Assembly (NCBI RefSeq): GCF_002954775.1
Contig: NZ_PJME01000060.1
Location: forward strand, 1-50,939
Reading direction: 5' to 3'
Source: Streptomyces geranii
GTDB lineage: Bacteria; Actinomycetota; Actinomycetes; Streptomycetales; Streptomycetaceae
DNA length: 50,939 nt
Position numbers and translations under genes: made by a program. Shown in pieces: positions 43,254 to 50,448 of the stretch; position 1 is the stretch's first letter, and each line of letters starts with the position of its first letter. The notes beneath the pieces were generated by a model. That model was not told the origin of the DNA. It worked only from the letters and a program-made list of their open reading frames with translations, and did no database searches.

Positions 43254-44861
43254 ATGGAGCGGAACCGGATACGAAGGCTGCGGGCCACGCTGATCGCCCT
43301 GACGGTGGCGAGCGGCCTGCTGCTCACCGCCTGCAGCGGGGGTGTCGGCGAAAGCAGCAGCGACAGCGGCCAGGGCTACGGCACGAGCGGCAAACAGGAC
43401 TCCGGCGGCGGCTCGGGAGGCTACGCGCCCTCCGTCCCCGACGGCTCCGGCGAGCAGCAGGACGGCGACGGGAGCGCACGCGAGGGCACCACGGAGGGCG
43501 AGACGGAAGGGGAGACTGACGGGGAGTTCGCCCCGGCCCCCGACTACCTCTCCACCTTCGCCCTCGACGTCGACACCGCCTCGTACGGCTACGCGCGCCG
43601 CACCCTCGCCGACGGCCGCCTCCCCGACCCGTCGACGGTCCGGCCGGAGGAGTTCGTCAACAGCTTCCGCCAGGACTACGAACGCCCCGACGGCAACGGC
43701 TTCTCGGTCACCGTCGACGGCGCCCGCACCGACCGCGAGGACTGGTCCCTGGTCCGCGTGGGCCTGGCCACCCGCACCTCAGGCCGCGAGGGCGAACGCC
43801 CGCCCGCGGCACTGACGTTCGTCATCGACATCTCCGGCTCGATGGCCGAGCCCGGCCGCCTCGACCTCGCCAGGGACTCCCTCGGCGTGATGACGGACCA
43901 GCTGCGCGACGACGACTCCGTCGCGATCGTCACCTTCAGCGACGAGGCCGAGACCGTCCTCCCGATGACCCGCCTCGACGGCAACCGCGACGAGGTCCAC
44001 GACGCGATAGACGAACTGGAGCCCACCGACTCGACCAACCTCGGCGCGGGAGTCCGCACGGGCTACGCCACGGCGGTGGAGGGCCTGCGCGAGAACGCCA
44101 CGAACCGGGTCGTCCTGGTGTCGGACGCCCTGGCCAACACGGGTGACACGGACGCGGACTCGATCCTCGACCGCATCTCCGACGCCCGCCGCGAACACGG
44201 CATCACCCTCTTCGGCGTGGGCGTCGGCAGCGACTACGGCGACGCCCTGATGGAGCAACTCGCCGACCAGGGCGACGGCCACACCACCTACGTCTCGAAC
44301 GAGACCGACGCCCGCAAGGTGTTCTGCGAGCAACTCCCGCGCAACATCGACCTCACGGCCCGCGACGCCAAGGCCCAGGTCGCCTTCGACCCGGAGACGG
44401 TCGCCGAGTTCCGCCTGATCGGCTACGACAACCGCCGCGTCGCCGACGAGGACTTCCGCGACGACAGCGTGGACGGGGGAGAGGTCGGCCCCGGCCACAC
44501 GGTCACCGCCCTCTACGCCGTCCGCACCAGGCAGTCCGCCTCGGGCCACCTCGCCACGGCAACGGTCCGCTGGCAGGACCCCGAAACCCGCGAACCCCAC
44601 GAGGAATCGGGCCAGTTGGAGTCGAACACCCTGGACGACACTCTCTGGAGCGCCTCACCCCGCTTCCAGGTAACAGCGGTGGCCGCCTACTTCGCCGACG
44701 CCCTACGCAGAGGAGACGACCGCTGGCCCACCCTGCCGGGAGCCCCACCCTTGGTCCATCTGGCCAAGATGGCCTACGAGTTGGCAGAAACGACAGAGGA
44801 CAAGGCGGTCAGCGAACTGGCCGAGTCAATACAACTGGCGAGGAACTACGGCGCCCCGTGA
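43254..44861 (+). CDS. VWA-domain lipoprotein (YfbK-like)
   Basis: 535 residues. A type II signal with lipobox LTAC (lipidated C27) and a Gly/Ser/Glu-rich linker anchor the protein outside. The YfbK-type N-terminal domain begins YLSTFALDVDTASYGYAR; the von Willebrand A domain has an intact MIDAS, DISGSM near residue 192, and TNLGAGVRTGYA; the C-terminal DUF3520 region ends the protein. VWA domains bind ligands through a metal ion; a role in surface protein interaction is the family expectation only. Its stop codon falls inside the hairpin of a dispersed repeat. Confidence 0.9.
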   Translation: MERNRIRRLRATLIALTVASGLLLTACSGGVGESSSDSGQGYGTSGKQDSGGGSGGYAPSVPDGSGEQQDGDGSAREGTTEGETEGETDGEFAPAPDYLSTFALDVDTASYGYARRTLADGRLPDPSTVRPEEFVNSFRQDYERPDGNGFSVTVDGARTDREDWSLVRVGLATRTSGREGERPPAALTFVIDISGSMAEPGRLDLARDSLGVMTDQLRDDDSVAIVTFSDEAETVLPMTRLDGNRDEVHDAIDELEPTDSTNLGAGVRTGYATAVEGLRENATNRVVLVSDALANTGDTDADSILDRISDARREHGITLFGVGVGSDYGDALMEQLADQGDGHTTYVSNETDARKVFCEQLPRNIDLTARDAKAQVAFDPETVAEFRLIGYDNRRVADEDFRDDSVDGGEVGPGHTVTALYAVRTRQSASGHLATATVRWQDPETREPHEESGQLESNTLDDTLWSASPRFQVTAVAAYFADALRRGDDRWPTLPGAPPLVHLAKMAYELAETTEDKAVSELAESIQLARNYGAP

Positions 44862-44881
44862 GGGGCGCGGGGAACTGCGCG
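44851..44881. repeat. Dispersed palindromic intergenic element, copy 3
   Basis: GCGCCCC-GTGA-GGGGCGC is a 7-bp hairpin running into GGGGCGCGGGGAACTGCGCG, the core seen at 29500 and 39205, and then into CAGCCCCCAC. The TGA in the loop is the stop codon of the VWA gene, so the element is fused to the gene end. Confidence 0.78.
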
Positions 44882-44997
44882 CTCAGCCCCCACACACCCG
44901 CAGCCAAAACTCCTCCTGCCCAACCCATTGAACTTTCCCTACGTCCAAGTAACTTGACTCGAACTCAGGAGGACCAAGACCACCGGGAGCCAGTGTC

Positions 44998-46950
44998 ATG
45001 GGCGTACGCAAAGATCTGAAGCGGGCAAAGCGCCGCACCGACCTGGCCGCCCGCCACCGAATCGATCTGGTCCGCGACAACCGAACCGGCACCATCCGCG
45101 AGGCAAGCGCGCCCCCGCTGGTCGCACCCCCCACCACAGGCAGCACCGCGGACCTCCCCTACACCAACGCCACCGAGGCCCCCGACGCGGTGATCCTCCG
45201 CCGCCGCACCGCCGAAGGCACCTGGCACCCGATCACCGCCGCCACCTTCGCCGCCGAAGTCACCGCCACGGCAAAGGGGTTGATAGCGGCGGGCCTCGAA
45301 CAGGGCGGCCGGGTCGCGGTGATGTCCCGTACCCGTTACGAGTGGACGGTCCTGGACTTCGCGATCTGGGCGGCCGGCGGCCAGACCGTCCCCGTCTACG
45401 CCACCTCGTCCGCCGACCAAGTCGACTGGATCGTCAGGGACTCGGGCGCCCGCCTGGTGGTGACGGAGACGCCGGACAACACGGCCACCGTCACCACCGG
45501 AACGGCCGGCCACCCCGAACCCCCGCGCGTCTTCACCCTGGACGAGGGCGCGATGGCCGAACTCGCCACCGTGGGCCGGGAGATACCGGACGAGGAGGTC
45601 ACCAAGCGCCGCACGGCCCTCACCCCCGACACCACCGCCACCATCTGCTACACCTCCGGCACCACGGGCCGGCCGAAGGGCTGCGTCCTCACCCACGCCA
45701 ACATCCACAACGAGGCCGCGAACGTCGTGGAGCTGCTCCACCCGATCTTCAAGGAGGTGACCGGCCAGACGGCCTCCACCCTCCTCTTCCTCCCCCTCGC
45801 CCACATCATGGGCCGCGCCCTTCAGATCGGCTGTCTGATGGCCCGCATCGAGATCGGCCACTTCCCGAGCATCAAGCCCGACGAACTCCGCCCGGTCCTA
45901 AGGGAGTTCAGACCGACCTTCCTGGTGGGCGTCCCGTACCTCTTCGAGCGCATCCACGCCGCAGGCCGCGCGACCGCCGAGAAGATGGGCCGGGCCTCCT
46001 CCTTCGACCGGGCCCACCGCATCGGCGTCCGCTTCGCCGAGGCGTACCTGAAGAAGTTCCTCGACACCGGCACAAGGACAGGAACCCCCGTCAAGGGCCC
46101 GGACATCGGCCTCTACGCCGCCTGGGCCCTGTACGACCTCCTCGTATACCGCCGCATCCGCAAGGAACTGGGCGGACGCCTGCGCTACGCCATCAGCGGC
46201 GGCTCCCCGCTCGACCGCGACCTCAGCCTCTTCTTCTACGCCGCCGGAATCGTCGTCTACGAGGGCTACGGCCTGACCGAGACGACCTCCGCGGCCACCC
46301 TCGTCCCGCCCCTGGCCCCGCGCCCCGGCACGGTCGGCCTCCCCGTCCCCGGCACCGCCGTCCGGATCGCCGACGACGGCGAGGTCCTCGTCAAGGGCGG
46401 GGTCGTCTTCGACTCCTACTGGAACAACCCGGCGGCCACGGACGCGGTACTGAGCGGCGACGGCTGGTTCGAGACCGGCGACCTCGGCGCCCTCGACGAG
46501 GACGGCTACCTCACGATCACCGGCCGTAAGAAGGACATCATCGTCACCTCGGGCGGCAAGAACGTCGCCCCGGCTGTCCTGGAGGACCGGCTGCGCAGCC
46601 GAGCCCCGGTCGCCCAGTGCATGGTCGTCGGCGACAACCGCCCCTTCGTGGCCGCCCTGATCACCCTCGCCCCCGACTCGGTGGCCCACTGGCTCGCCGT
46701 ACGGGGGATGCCCGCCGACACCCCGATGGCCGAGGTGATCCAGGACCCCCGGATGCGCGCCGACGTCCAGCGGGCCGTGGACCACGCCAACGCGGCGGTC
46801 TCCCGGGCCGAGTCGATCCGCGCCTTCACCCTGGTCGAGGGCGAGTTCACCGAGGACAACGGGCAGCTGACCCCGTCCCTCAAGGTCAAACGGCACGCGG
46901 TACGGGAGGCGTACGCGGCCGAGATCGAGGCGCTGTACAGCAGCAAGTGA
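44998..46950 (+). CDS. Long-chain fatty-acyl-CoA ligase (AMP-forming)
   Basis: 650 residues. Adenylation motifs are intact: YTSGTTGRPKGCVLTHANI near residue 218, GYGLTETTSAATL near 423, GWFETGDLGALDEDGYLTIT and GRKKDIIVTSGGKNVAP. It resembles the FadD15-type group of actinobacterial acyl-CoA synthetases, which activate long-chain fatty acids with ATP and CoA. No other lipid gene adjoins it; it is monocistronic and ends at a bidirectional hairpin. Confidence 0.93.
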   Translation: MGVRKDLKRAKRRTDLAARHRIDLVRDNRTGTIREASAPPLVAPPTTGSTADLPYTNATEAPDAVILRRRTAEGTWHPITAATFAAEVTATAKGLIAAGLEQGGRVAVMSRTRYEWTVLDFAIWAAGGQTVPVYATSSADQVDWIVRDSGARLVVTETPDNTATVTTGTAGHPEPPRVFTLDEGAMAELATVGREIPDEEVTKRRTALTPDTTATICYTSGTTGRPKGCVLTHANIHNEAANVVELLHPIFKEVTGQTASTLLFLPLAHIMGRALQIGCLMARIEIGHFPSIKPDELRPVLREFRPTFLVGVPYLFERIHAAGRATAEKMGRASSFDRAHRIGVRFAEAYLKKFLDTGTRTGTPVKGPDIGLYAAWALYDLLVYRRIRKELGGRLRYAISGGSPLDRDLSLFFYAAGIVVYEGYGLTETTSAATLVPPLAPRPGTVGLPVPGTAVRIADDGEVLVKGGVVFDSYWNNPAATDAVLSGDGWFETGDLGALDEDGYLTITGRKKDIIVTSGGKNVAPAVLEDRLRSRAPVAQCMVVGDNRPFVAALITLAPDSVAHWLAVRGMPADTPMAEVIQDPRMRADVQRAVDHANAAVSRAESIRAFTLVEGEFTEDNGQLTPSLKVKRHAVREAYAAEIEALYSSK

Positions 46951-46989
46951 CGTACACACAGGCCCCGTAGAACGCTCTGGAACGCCGAA

Positions 46990-47021
46990 CGGCGGGCCAC
47001 CGGAGAACCGGTGACCCGCCG
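46990..47021. terminator. Bidirectional hairpin terminator
   Basis: CGGCGGGCCACCGG and CCGGTGACCCGCCG pair with one internal mismatch around AGAA. It lies between the convergent ligase gene (ends 46950) and rodlin gene (ends 47042) and can serve both. Confidence 0.82.
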
Positions 47022-47041
47022 CTTCAACCGAGCGGGGAGGC

Positions 47042-47449
47042 TCAGCTGTTGCCGGCGCCGTTGCCGGACAGCACGGGGATGTCGCTGAGGATGTGCGACA
47101 GGGGCTCGTCGCCCTTGGCCTGCGTCGAGTTCTCGACACACTGCTGGTTCTGCGGCGCCGACAGGATCGGGATGTCCTGGACGGCGATCGGCACCAGGCC
47201 GACGACGGAACCGACGTTGAGCTTGGCCGGGAGGCCGACACACGGCTTGTTCAGCGAACCCTGGACCAGCGAGAGCTGCGGGCTCATGTCACCGAACGTG
47301 GCCGAGTTGCCGAACTCCTGCTCGGCGCCGTTGCCGCTGACGGAGGTGGTGCCACCGTCGTCGGCGATCGCCAGGGCCTGGGGTGCTGCCGTGGCCGAGA
47401 TACCGGCTACGGAGGCGGCGATGGCCGCGGTTGCCCACAGCTTCTTCAT
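47042..47449 (-). CDS. Rodlin family protein, third paralogue
   Basis: 135 residues from ATG 47449, which has AAGGGA 7 bases upstream; the ATG at 47455 is too close to it. A signal peptide (MKKLWATAAIAASVAGISAT, cleavage near QALA) leads to a mature rodlin: GGTTSVSGNGAEQEFGNSA, SLVQGSLNKPCVGLPAK, ILSAPQNQQCVENSTQAKGD, LSDIPVLSGNGAGNS. Two cysteines are conserved. Rodlins form the paired rodlets on aerial hyphae and spores together with chaplins. S. coelicolor has two (RdlA/RdlB); this is an extra copy outside the divergent pair. Its transcript should stop at the hairpin at 46990-47021. Confidence 0.93.
   Translation of the reverse strand: MKKLWATAAIAASVAGISATAAPQALAIADDGGTTSVSGNGAEQEFGNSATFGDMSPQLSLVQGSLNKPCVGLPAKLNVGSVVGLVPIAVQDIPILSAPQNQQCVENSTQAKGDEPLSHILSDIPVLSGNGAGNS
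47076..47166 (-). repeat. 91-base segment identical to 48816-48906
   Basis: These 91 bases in the first rodlin gene match the second rodlin gene base for base, silent codon positions included, while the sequence on either side differs in many places. The two copies lie in the same orientation 1,740 bases apart and flank the LCP gene. Confidence 0.85.
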
Positions 47450-47496
47450 GTTCATTCCCTTCGAAAAGCGGACTCCGGTGAGGAGCTGCGTGATCG

Positions 47497-47525
47497 TCAA
47501 CGGCCGAACCCCGGCCGGGGTTGCG
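47497..47525 (-). promoter_or_regulatory. Sigma-BldN-like promoter of the first rodlin gene
   Basis: On the minus strand CGCAAC (47525-47520) and CGTTGA (47502-47497) are 17 bases apart. As I recall, the sigma-BldN consensus is CGTAAC-16/17-CGTTGA. The predicted transcript start leaves a leader of about 40 bases. Confidence 0.68.
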
Positions 47526-47571
47526 GTCAATGCCCCGATTGGCCCAGCGATTGAGGTGTACGAGCCGGGAT

Positions 47572-48678
47572 TCAGGGGCAGGCGAGCCGGTTTCCGCGCA
47601 CCGGCACGTCCTTCCCGAACACCGGCGGATCGGCGGCCTTGGGATCCGTGCCCGCCGCGACCAGCGGCCGGTCCTCGCGCACCTTGGTGAACATCGCCTT
47701 CGCCCTCGCGTCGTGCCAGCGCAGCGTCGAACCGATGCCTTCCATCGGCCGGTTGAAGCCGGCGATCGGCACGGTGGCGAACTCCGTGCGCGTGGCGGGC
47801 ACCTTGCCCAGCGTCGCGGCGAGCGTCACGAGCGCCTTCGCGCCGTCCTTCCCGAAGCCCTGCTCGACCTTGGCCGGGCCGAGCATCGTCCGGGCGACCC
47901 GGCCCATCAGCGCGGGGTCGGTGAGCACCTTCCGGGCGGTCAGCTGCTCCAGCGCCGCGACCAGGAACCGCTGCTGACGCTGGATCCGCCCCAGGTCGGC
48001 GCTCCGGTCGACCTTCCGCGAGCGGACGTACTGCAGGGACTGCCCGCCCTTGAGCAGATGCCGGCCGGGTGCCAGGTTCAGCTTGGTCTTGGGGTCCTTG
48101 AGCCGCCGCGTGGTGCACACCTCGACGCCGCCGACCTGGTCGACGGCGTCGATGAACCGCCGGAAGTCGAGCTGCAGGAACTGCTCGACACTCACCCCGG
48201 TCGCCGCCTCGACCGTACGTACGAGGAGCTGGGGACCGCCCTCCGCGTACGCGCCGTTGAGTTTCACGGGATGCGCGGGGCGCTGTCGCCCGGACGGTCC
48301 GTACCGGTACGCCGGAACCGTGGCGTAGGAGTCGCGCGGCAGGCCGATCACGCTGACACGGTCGCGCTTGGCGGACACGTGGACCAGCATCATCACGTCC
48401 GCGCAGTTGCAGGGGAAGCCGCCCGCGTGGAACTTGCGGCGCTCCTTCTCGGTGATGGTGCTACGGCCGTCCGTGCCCAGCAGCAGGATGTCGGTGCCCG
48501 CGGCGGGGGCGGCGCCGCCCATGGGCCGCAGCCGCGACTCGTGGGGCGCACCGCAGCCGACGGCGGTCGCCGCGCACAGCACCACGGCACCGCACAGGCG
48601 GGACAGCCGGGCGAGCCGAGCGATCCGCGCGGGCCGGGCAAGACGGGAAAACCGGGAGAAAGGGTGTCTCGTCGTCAC
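47572..48678 (-). CDS. LytR-CpsA-Psr (LCP) family protein
   Basis: 368 residues from GTG 48678. An arginine-rich N-terminus and a hydrophobic segment (LCGAVVLCAATAVGC, a possible lipobox) precede the LCP domain: ILLLGTDGRS, DVMMLVHVSAKRDRVSVIGL with PRDSYA, KLNGAYAEGGPQLLVRTVE and LQYVRSRK. LCP enzymes attach glycopolymers to peptidoglycan outside the membrane. No ribosome site precedes the GTG, but TACGTT ends 7 bases upstream, which fits a leaderless mRNA. It is squeezed between two rodlin genes on the same strand. Confidence 0.88.
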   Translation of the reverse strand: MTTRHPFSRFSRLARPARIARLARLSRLCGAVVLCAATAVGCGAPHESRLRPMGGAAPAAGTDILLLGTDGRSTITEKERRKFHAGGFPCNCADVMMLVHVSAKRDRVSVIGLPRDSYATVPAYRYGPSGRQRPAHPVKLNGAYAEGGPQLLVRTVEAATGVSVEQFLQLDFRRFIDAVDQVGGVEVCTTRRLKDPKTKLNLAPGRHLLKGGQSLQYVRSRKVDRSADLGRIQRQQRFLVAALEQLTARKVLTDPALMGRVARTMLGPAKVEQGFGKDGAKALVTLAATLGKVPATRTEFATVPIAGFNRPMEGIGSTLRWHDARAKAMFTKVREDRPLVAAGTDPKAADPPVFGKDVPVRGNRLACP

Positions 48679-48693
48679 CTGACGCAACGTAGG

Positions 48694-48727
48694 CCAGCGG
48701 GCCGCCGAGAATTCGACGGCCCGCTGG
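48694..48727 (-). terminator. Terminator after the second rodlin gene
   Basis: CCAGCGGGCCG pairs perfectly over 11 bp with CGGCCCGCTGG across a 12-base loop. It lies 54 bases past the rodlin stop and 16 bases before the LCP start, so it insulates the LCP gene from rodlin transcription. Confidence 0.8.
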
Positions 48728-48781
48728 TGAGAAACGCGAAGAGAGCCCGGACGTACGCCCGACTCAGCCTTCCGGGTTGTC

Positions 48782-49192
48782 TCAGTTGTTGCCCACGCCG
48801 TTGCCCGACAGGACCGGGATGTCGCTGAGGATGTGCGACAGGGGCTCGTCGCCCTTGGCCTGCGTCGAGTTCTCGACACACTGCTGGTTCTGCGGCGCCG
48901 ACAGGACGTTGATGTCCTGGACGGCGATCGGCACGAGGCCCACGAGCGAACCGGCGTTGACCTTGGCCGGCAGGCCGATGCAGGGCTTGTTGAGCGAGCC
49001 CTGGATGAGCGCCATCTGGGGGCTCATGTTCCCGTACGTGGCGGAGTTGCCGTACTTCTGGATGGCGCCGTTGCCGCTGGTGGACGTCGTGCCACCGTCG
49101 TTCGCGATCGCCATCGCCGGGGTGGCGACCGCAGCCGTGGCACCGACGACGGAAGCGGCGATCGCCGCAGCAGCCATAACCTTCTTGATCAC
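48782..49192 (-). CDS. Rodlin family protein, divergent pair member
   Basis: 136 residues from GTG 49192, with AAGGGA 7 bases upstream. Signal peptide (KKVMAAAAIAASVVGATAAV, cleavage near AMA), then the rodlin body: GGTTSTSGNGAIQKYGNSAT, MALIQGSLNKPCIGLPAKVN, NVLSAPQNQQCVENST, LSDIPVLSGNGVGNN. Both conserved cysteines are present. It is divergent from the rodlin at 49385, as rdlA and rdlB are in S. coelicolor, but which member it corresponds to cannot be told by eye. Its 3' part contains 91 bases identical to the 47042 paralogue. Confidence 0.94.
   Translation of the reverse strand: MIKKVMAAAAIAASVVGATAAVATPAMAIANDGGTTSTSGNGAIQKYGNSATYGNMSPQMALIQGSLNKPCIGLPAKVNAGSLVGLVPIAVQDINVLSAPQNQQCVENSTQAKGDEPLSHILSDIPVLSGNGVGNN
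48816..48906 (-). repeat. 91-base segment identical to 47076-47166
   Basis: Second copy of the segment shared without mismatch with the paralogue at 47042-47449. The third rodlin gene differs at many silent sites over the same codons, so selection on the protein alone does not explain the identity. Confidence 0.85.
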
Positions 49193-49238
49193 TTGCAATT
49201 CCCTTCGGAAGAAACCCCGTCCACCGGAGCCGCTCTGA

Positions 49239-49267
49239 TCAACTGTCCTTCGGCGCGCATGGTTGCT
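49239..49267 (-). promoter_or_regulatory. Sigma-BldN-like promoter of the second rodlin gene
   Basis: On the minus strand AGCAAC (49267-49262) and AGTTGA (49244-49239) are 17 bases apart. Spacing and the roughly 40-base leader match those of the other two rodlin genes. Confidence 0.65.
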
Positions 49268-49311
49268 GCGATTCACTCTGATGGCCCAAAGAGGCCAACC
49301 GGGTGAAGCAG

Positions 49312-49339
49312 CGAAACCAATCCCGGCCCGGCCGGTTGA
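49312..49339 (+). promoter_or_regulatory. Sigma-BldN-like promoter of the third rodlin gene
   Basis: CGAAAC (49312-49317) and GGTTGA (49334-49339) are 16 bases apart, giving a leader of about 40 bases to the ATG at 49385. It lies 44 bases from the divergent rodlin promoter, so the two may be controlled together. Confidence 0.65.
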
Positions 49340-49384
49340 TGCGGAAGCAGGAACGTGTGTCTCTGCCAGGAAAGGAAAGCGAAA

Positions 49385-49798
49385 ATGCTGAAGAAGGCAA
49401 TGGCCGCGGCGGCGGTAGCCGCATCCGTCGTCGGAGTCTCGGCGGCGACCGCCCCCCAGGCGCTTGCCACAGCGGACGACGGCGGCACCACGTCCGTCAG
49501 CGGGAACGGGTCGGTCTCGAAGTTCGGCAACTCCCTCACCAAGGGCGACATGAGCCCCCAGGCGAGCCTCGTGCAGGGCAGCGTCAACAAGCTCTGCCTG
49601 GGCGTTCCCGTCAAGGGCAACGTGGGCTCGGTCGTGGGCGTGCTCGTGCCGGTCGCCGTCCAGGACATCCCGATCCTGTCGGCCCCGCAGAACCAGCAGT
49701 GCGCCGACAACTCGACGCAGGCGAAGGGCGACGAGCCGCTGGCCCACGTCCTCAGCGACATCCCGGTCCTGTCCGGCAACGGCATCGCCAACAGCTGA
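49385..49798 (+). CDS. Rodlin family protein, divergent pair member
   Basis: 137 residues from ATG 49385, behind AAAGGAAAG. Signal peptide (MLKKAMAAAAVAASVVGVSA, cleavage near QALA), then GGTTSVSGNGSVSKFGNSLT, SLVQGSVNKLCLGVPVKGNV, VQDIPILSAPQNQQCADNST and LSDIPVLSGNGIANS. Both conserved cysteines are present. It is the most divergent of the three copies: the NKPC(I/V)GLPAK segment reads NKLCLGVPVK, and VGVLVPVAVQ has one extra residue. It is transcribed towards the chaplin gene but is separated from it by a terminator. Confidence 0.94.
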   Translation: MLKKAMAAAAVAASVVGVSAATAPQALATADDGGTTSVSGNGSVSKFGNSLTKGDMSPQASLVQGSVNKLCLGVPVKGNVGSVVGVLVPVAVQDIPILSAPQNQQCADNSTQAKGDEPLAHVLSDIPVLSGNGIANS

Positions 49799-49859
49799 TC
49801 TGTCGCCGTCGGCTGACCGGTCGTCAACATTCGTCCGGTCGCCCACACATGCAGCTCGG

Positions 49860-49899
49860 ACAGCCCTCGCACCGTGTGTGCGGGGGCTGTTCGAGTTTT
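49860..49899 (+). terminator. Rodlin terminator
   Basis: ACAGCCCTCGCAC pairs over 13 bp (one G-U) with GTGCGGGGGCTGT around CGTGT, followed by TCGAGTTTTTG. It lies 61 bases past the rodlin stop. The rest of the gap up to 50119 is T-rich and holds no gene; no BldN-like match to the -10/-35 spacing was found for the chaplin. Confidence 0.85.
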
Positions 49900-50119
49900 T
49901 GTTTGCTTTCTGCCCGCCGATTTCTTCGGCCTTTCGTGTGGATTGTGTTTCCCGCTGCGGCGGGGCGTTCGAGTGAATTACCCGTCGGATCACGTTCCGT
50001 AGTTTCTTCGGCTGTCTATCTCTCGTTTTACAACTGCCGGTCATGGTGCGAGCCGTTCAAGCTGTGCTCGCTCGGTCTTCGGCCGACATAGGGGCATGAC
50101 CGCAGAGAAGGGAAACCTC

Positions 50120-50347
50120 ATGAAGAAGAGCGTTGCTGTCATCGCCGGCGCGATCATGGCGCTCGGAATGGCCGCCCCCGCGTTCGCGGACGCCGGAGCC
50201 GAGGGCTTCGCCGCGCACTCCCCGGGTGTGCTCTCCGGCAACGTGGTGCAGGTTCCCGTCCACGTTCCCGTCAACGTGTGCGGCAACTCGATCAACGTGA
50301 TCGCGCTGCTGAACCCGGCGTTCGGCAACACCTGCGTCAACGACTGA
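50120..50347 (+). CDS. Short chaplin
   Basis: 75 residues from ATG 50120, behind AAGGGA. The signal peptide MKKSVAVIAGAIMALGMAAP ends near AFA, leaving a mature chaplin of about 52 residues: SPGVLSGNVVQVPVHVPVNV, CGNSINVIALLNPAFGNTC, VND. The two cysteines mark the ChpD/F/G/H type instead of ChpE. It is secreted and self-assembles into the amphipathic amyloid layer that lets aerial hyphae leave the aqueous surface. Its place next to rodlin genes matches the S. coelicolor arrangement. Confidence 0.95.
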   Translation: MKKSVAVIAGAIMALGMAAPAFADAGAEGFAAHSPGVLSGNVVQVPVHVPVNVCGNSINVIALLNPAFGNTCVND

Positions 50348-50377
50348 CGTTCGCACCAGCCGTTCGGCGGTGTCTGG

Positions 50378-50418
50378 GCCGGTCTTGGAGAGCCTCTCGG
50401 TGCCAAGGCCGGCTTTTT
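50378..50418 (+). terminator. Intrinsic terminator after the chaplin
   Basis: GCCGGTCTTGG pairs over 11 bp (one G-U) with CCAAGGCCGGC, followed by TTTTTCT, a textbook intrinsic terminator unusual for this GC-rich genome. It lies 31 bases past the chaplin stop. Confidence 0.9.
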
Positions 50419-50448
50419 CTCACCTCTCCCATTAGAAAGACAATCAGA

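Noticed and set aside
45898..47241. Minus-strand open frame running from the rodlin into the acyl-CoA ligase
   Set aside because: Its start lies out of frame within the rodlin gene and the rest is antisense to the ligase. Its similarity to a frame near 48879 only reflects the duplicated rodlin DNA.
49960..50119. BldN-type promoter for the chaplin gene
   Set aside because: TACAAC and CGTTCA occur but are 19 bases apart and do not match the 16/17 spacing seen at the rodlins.
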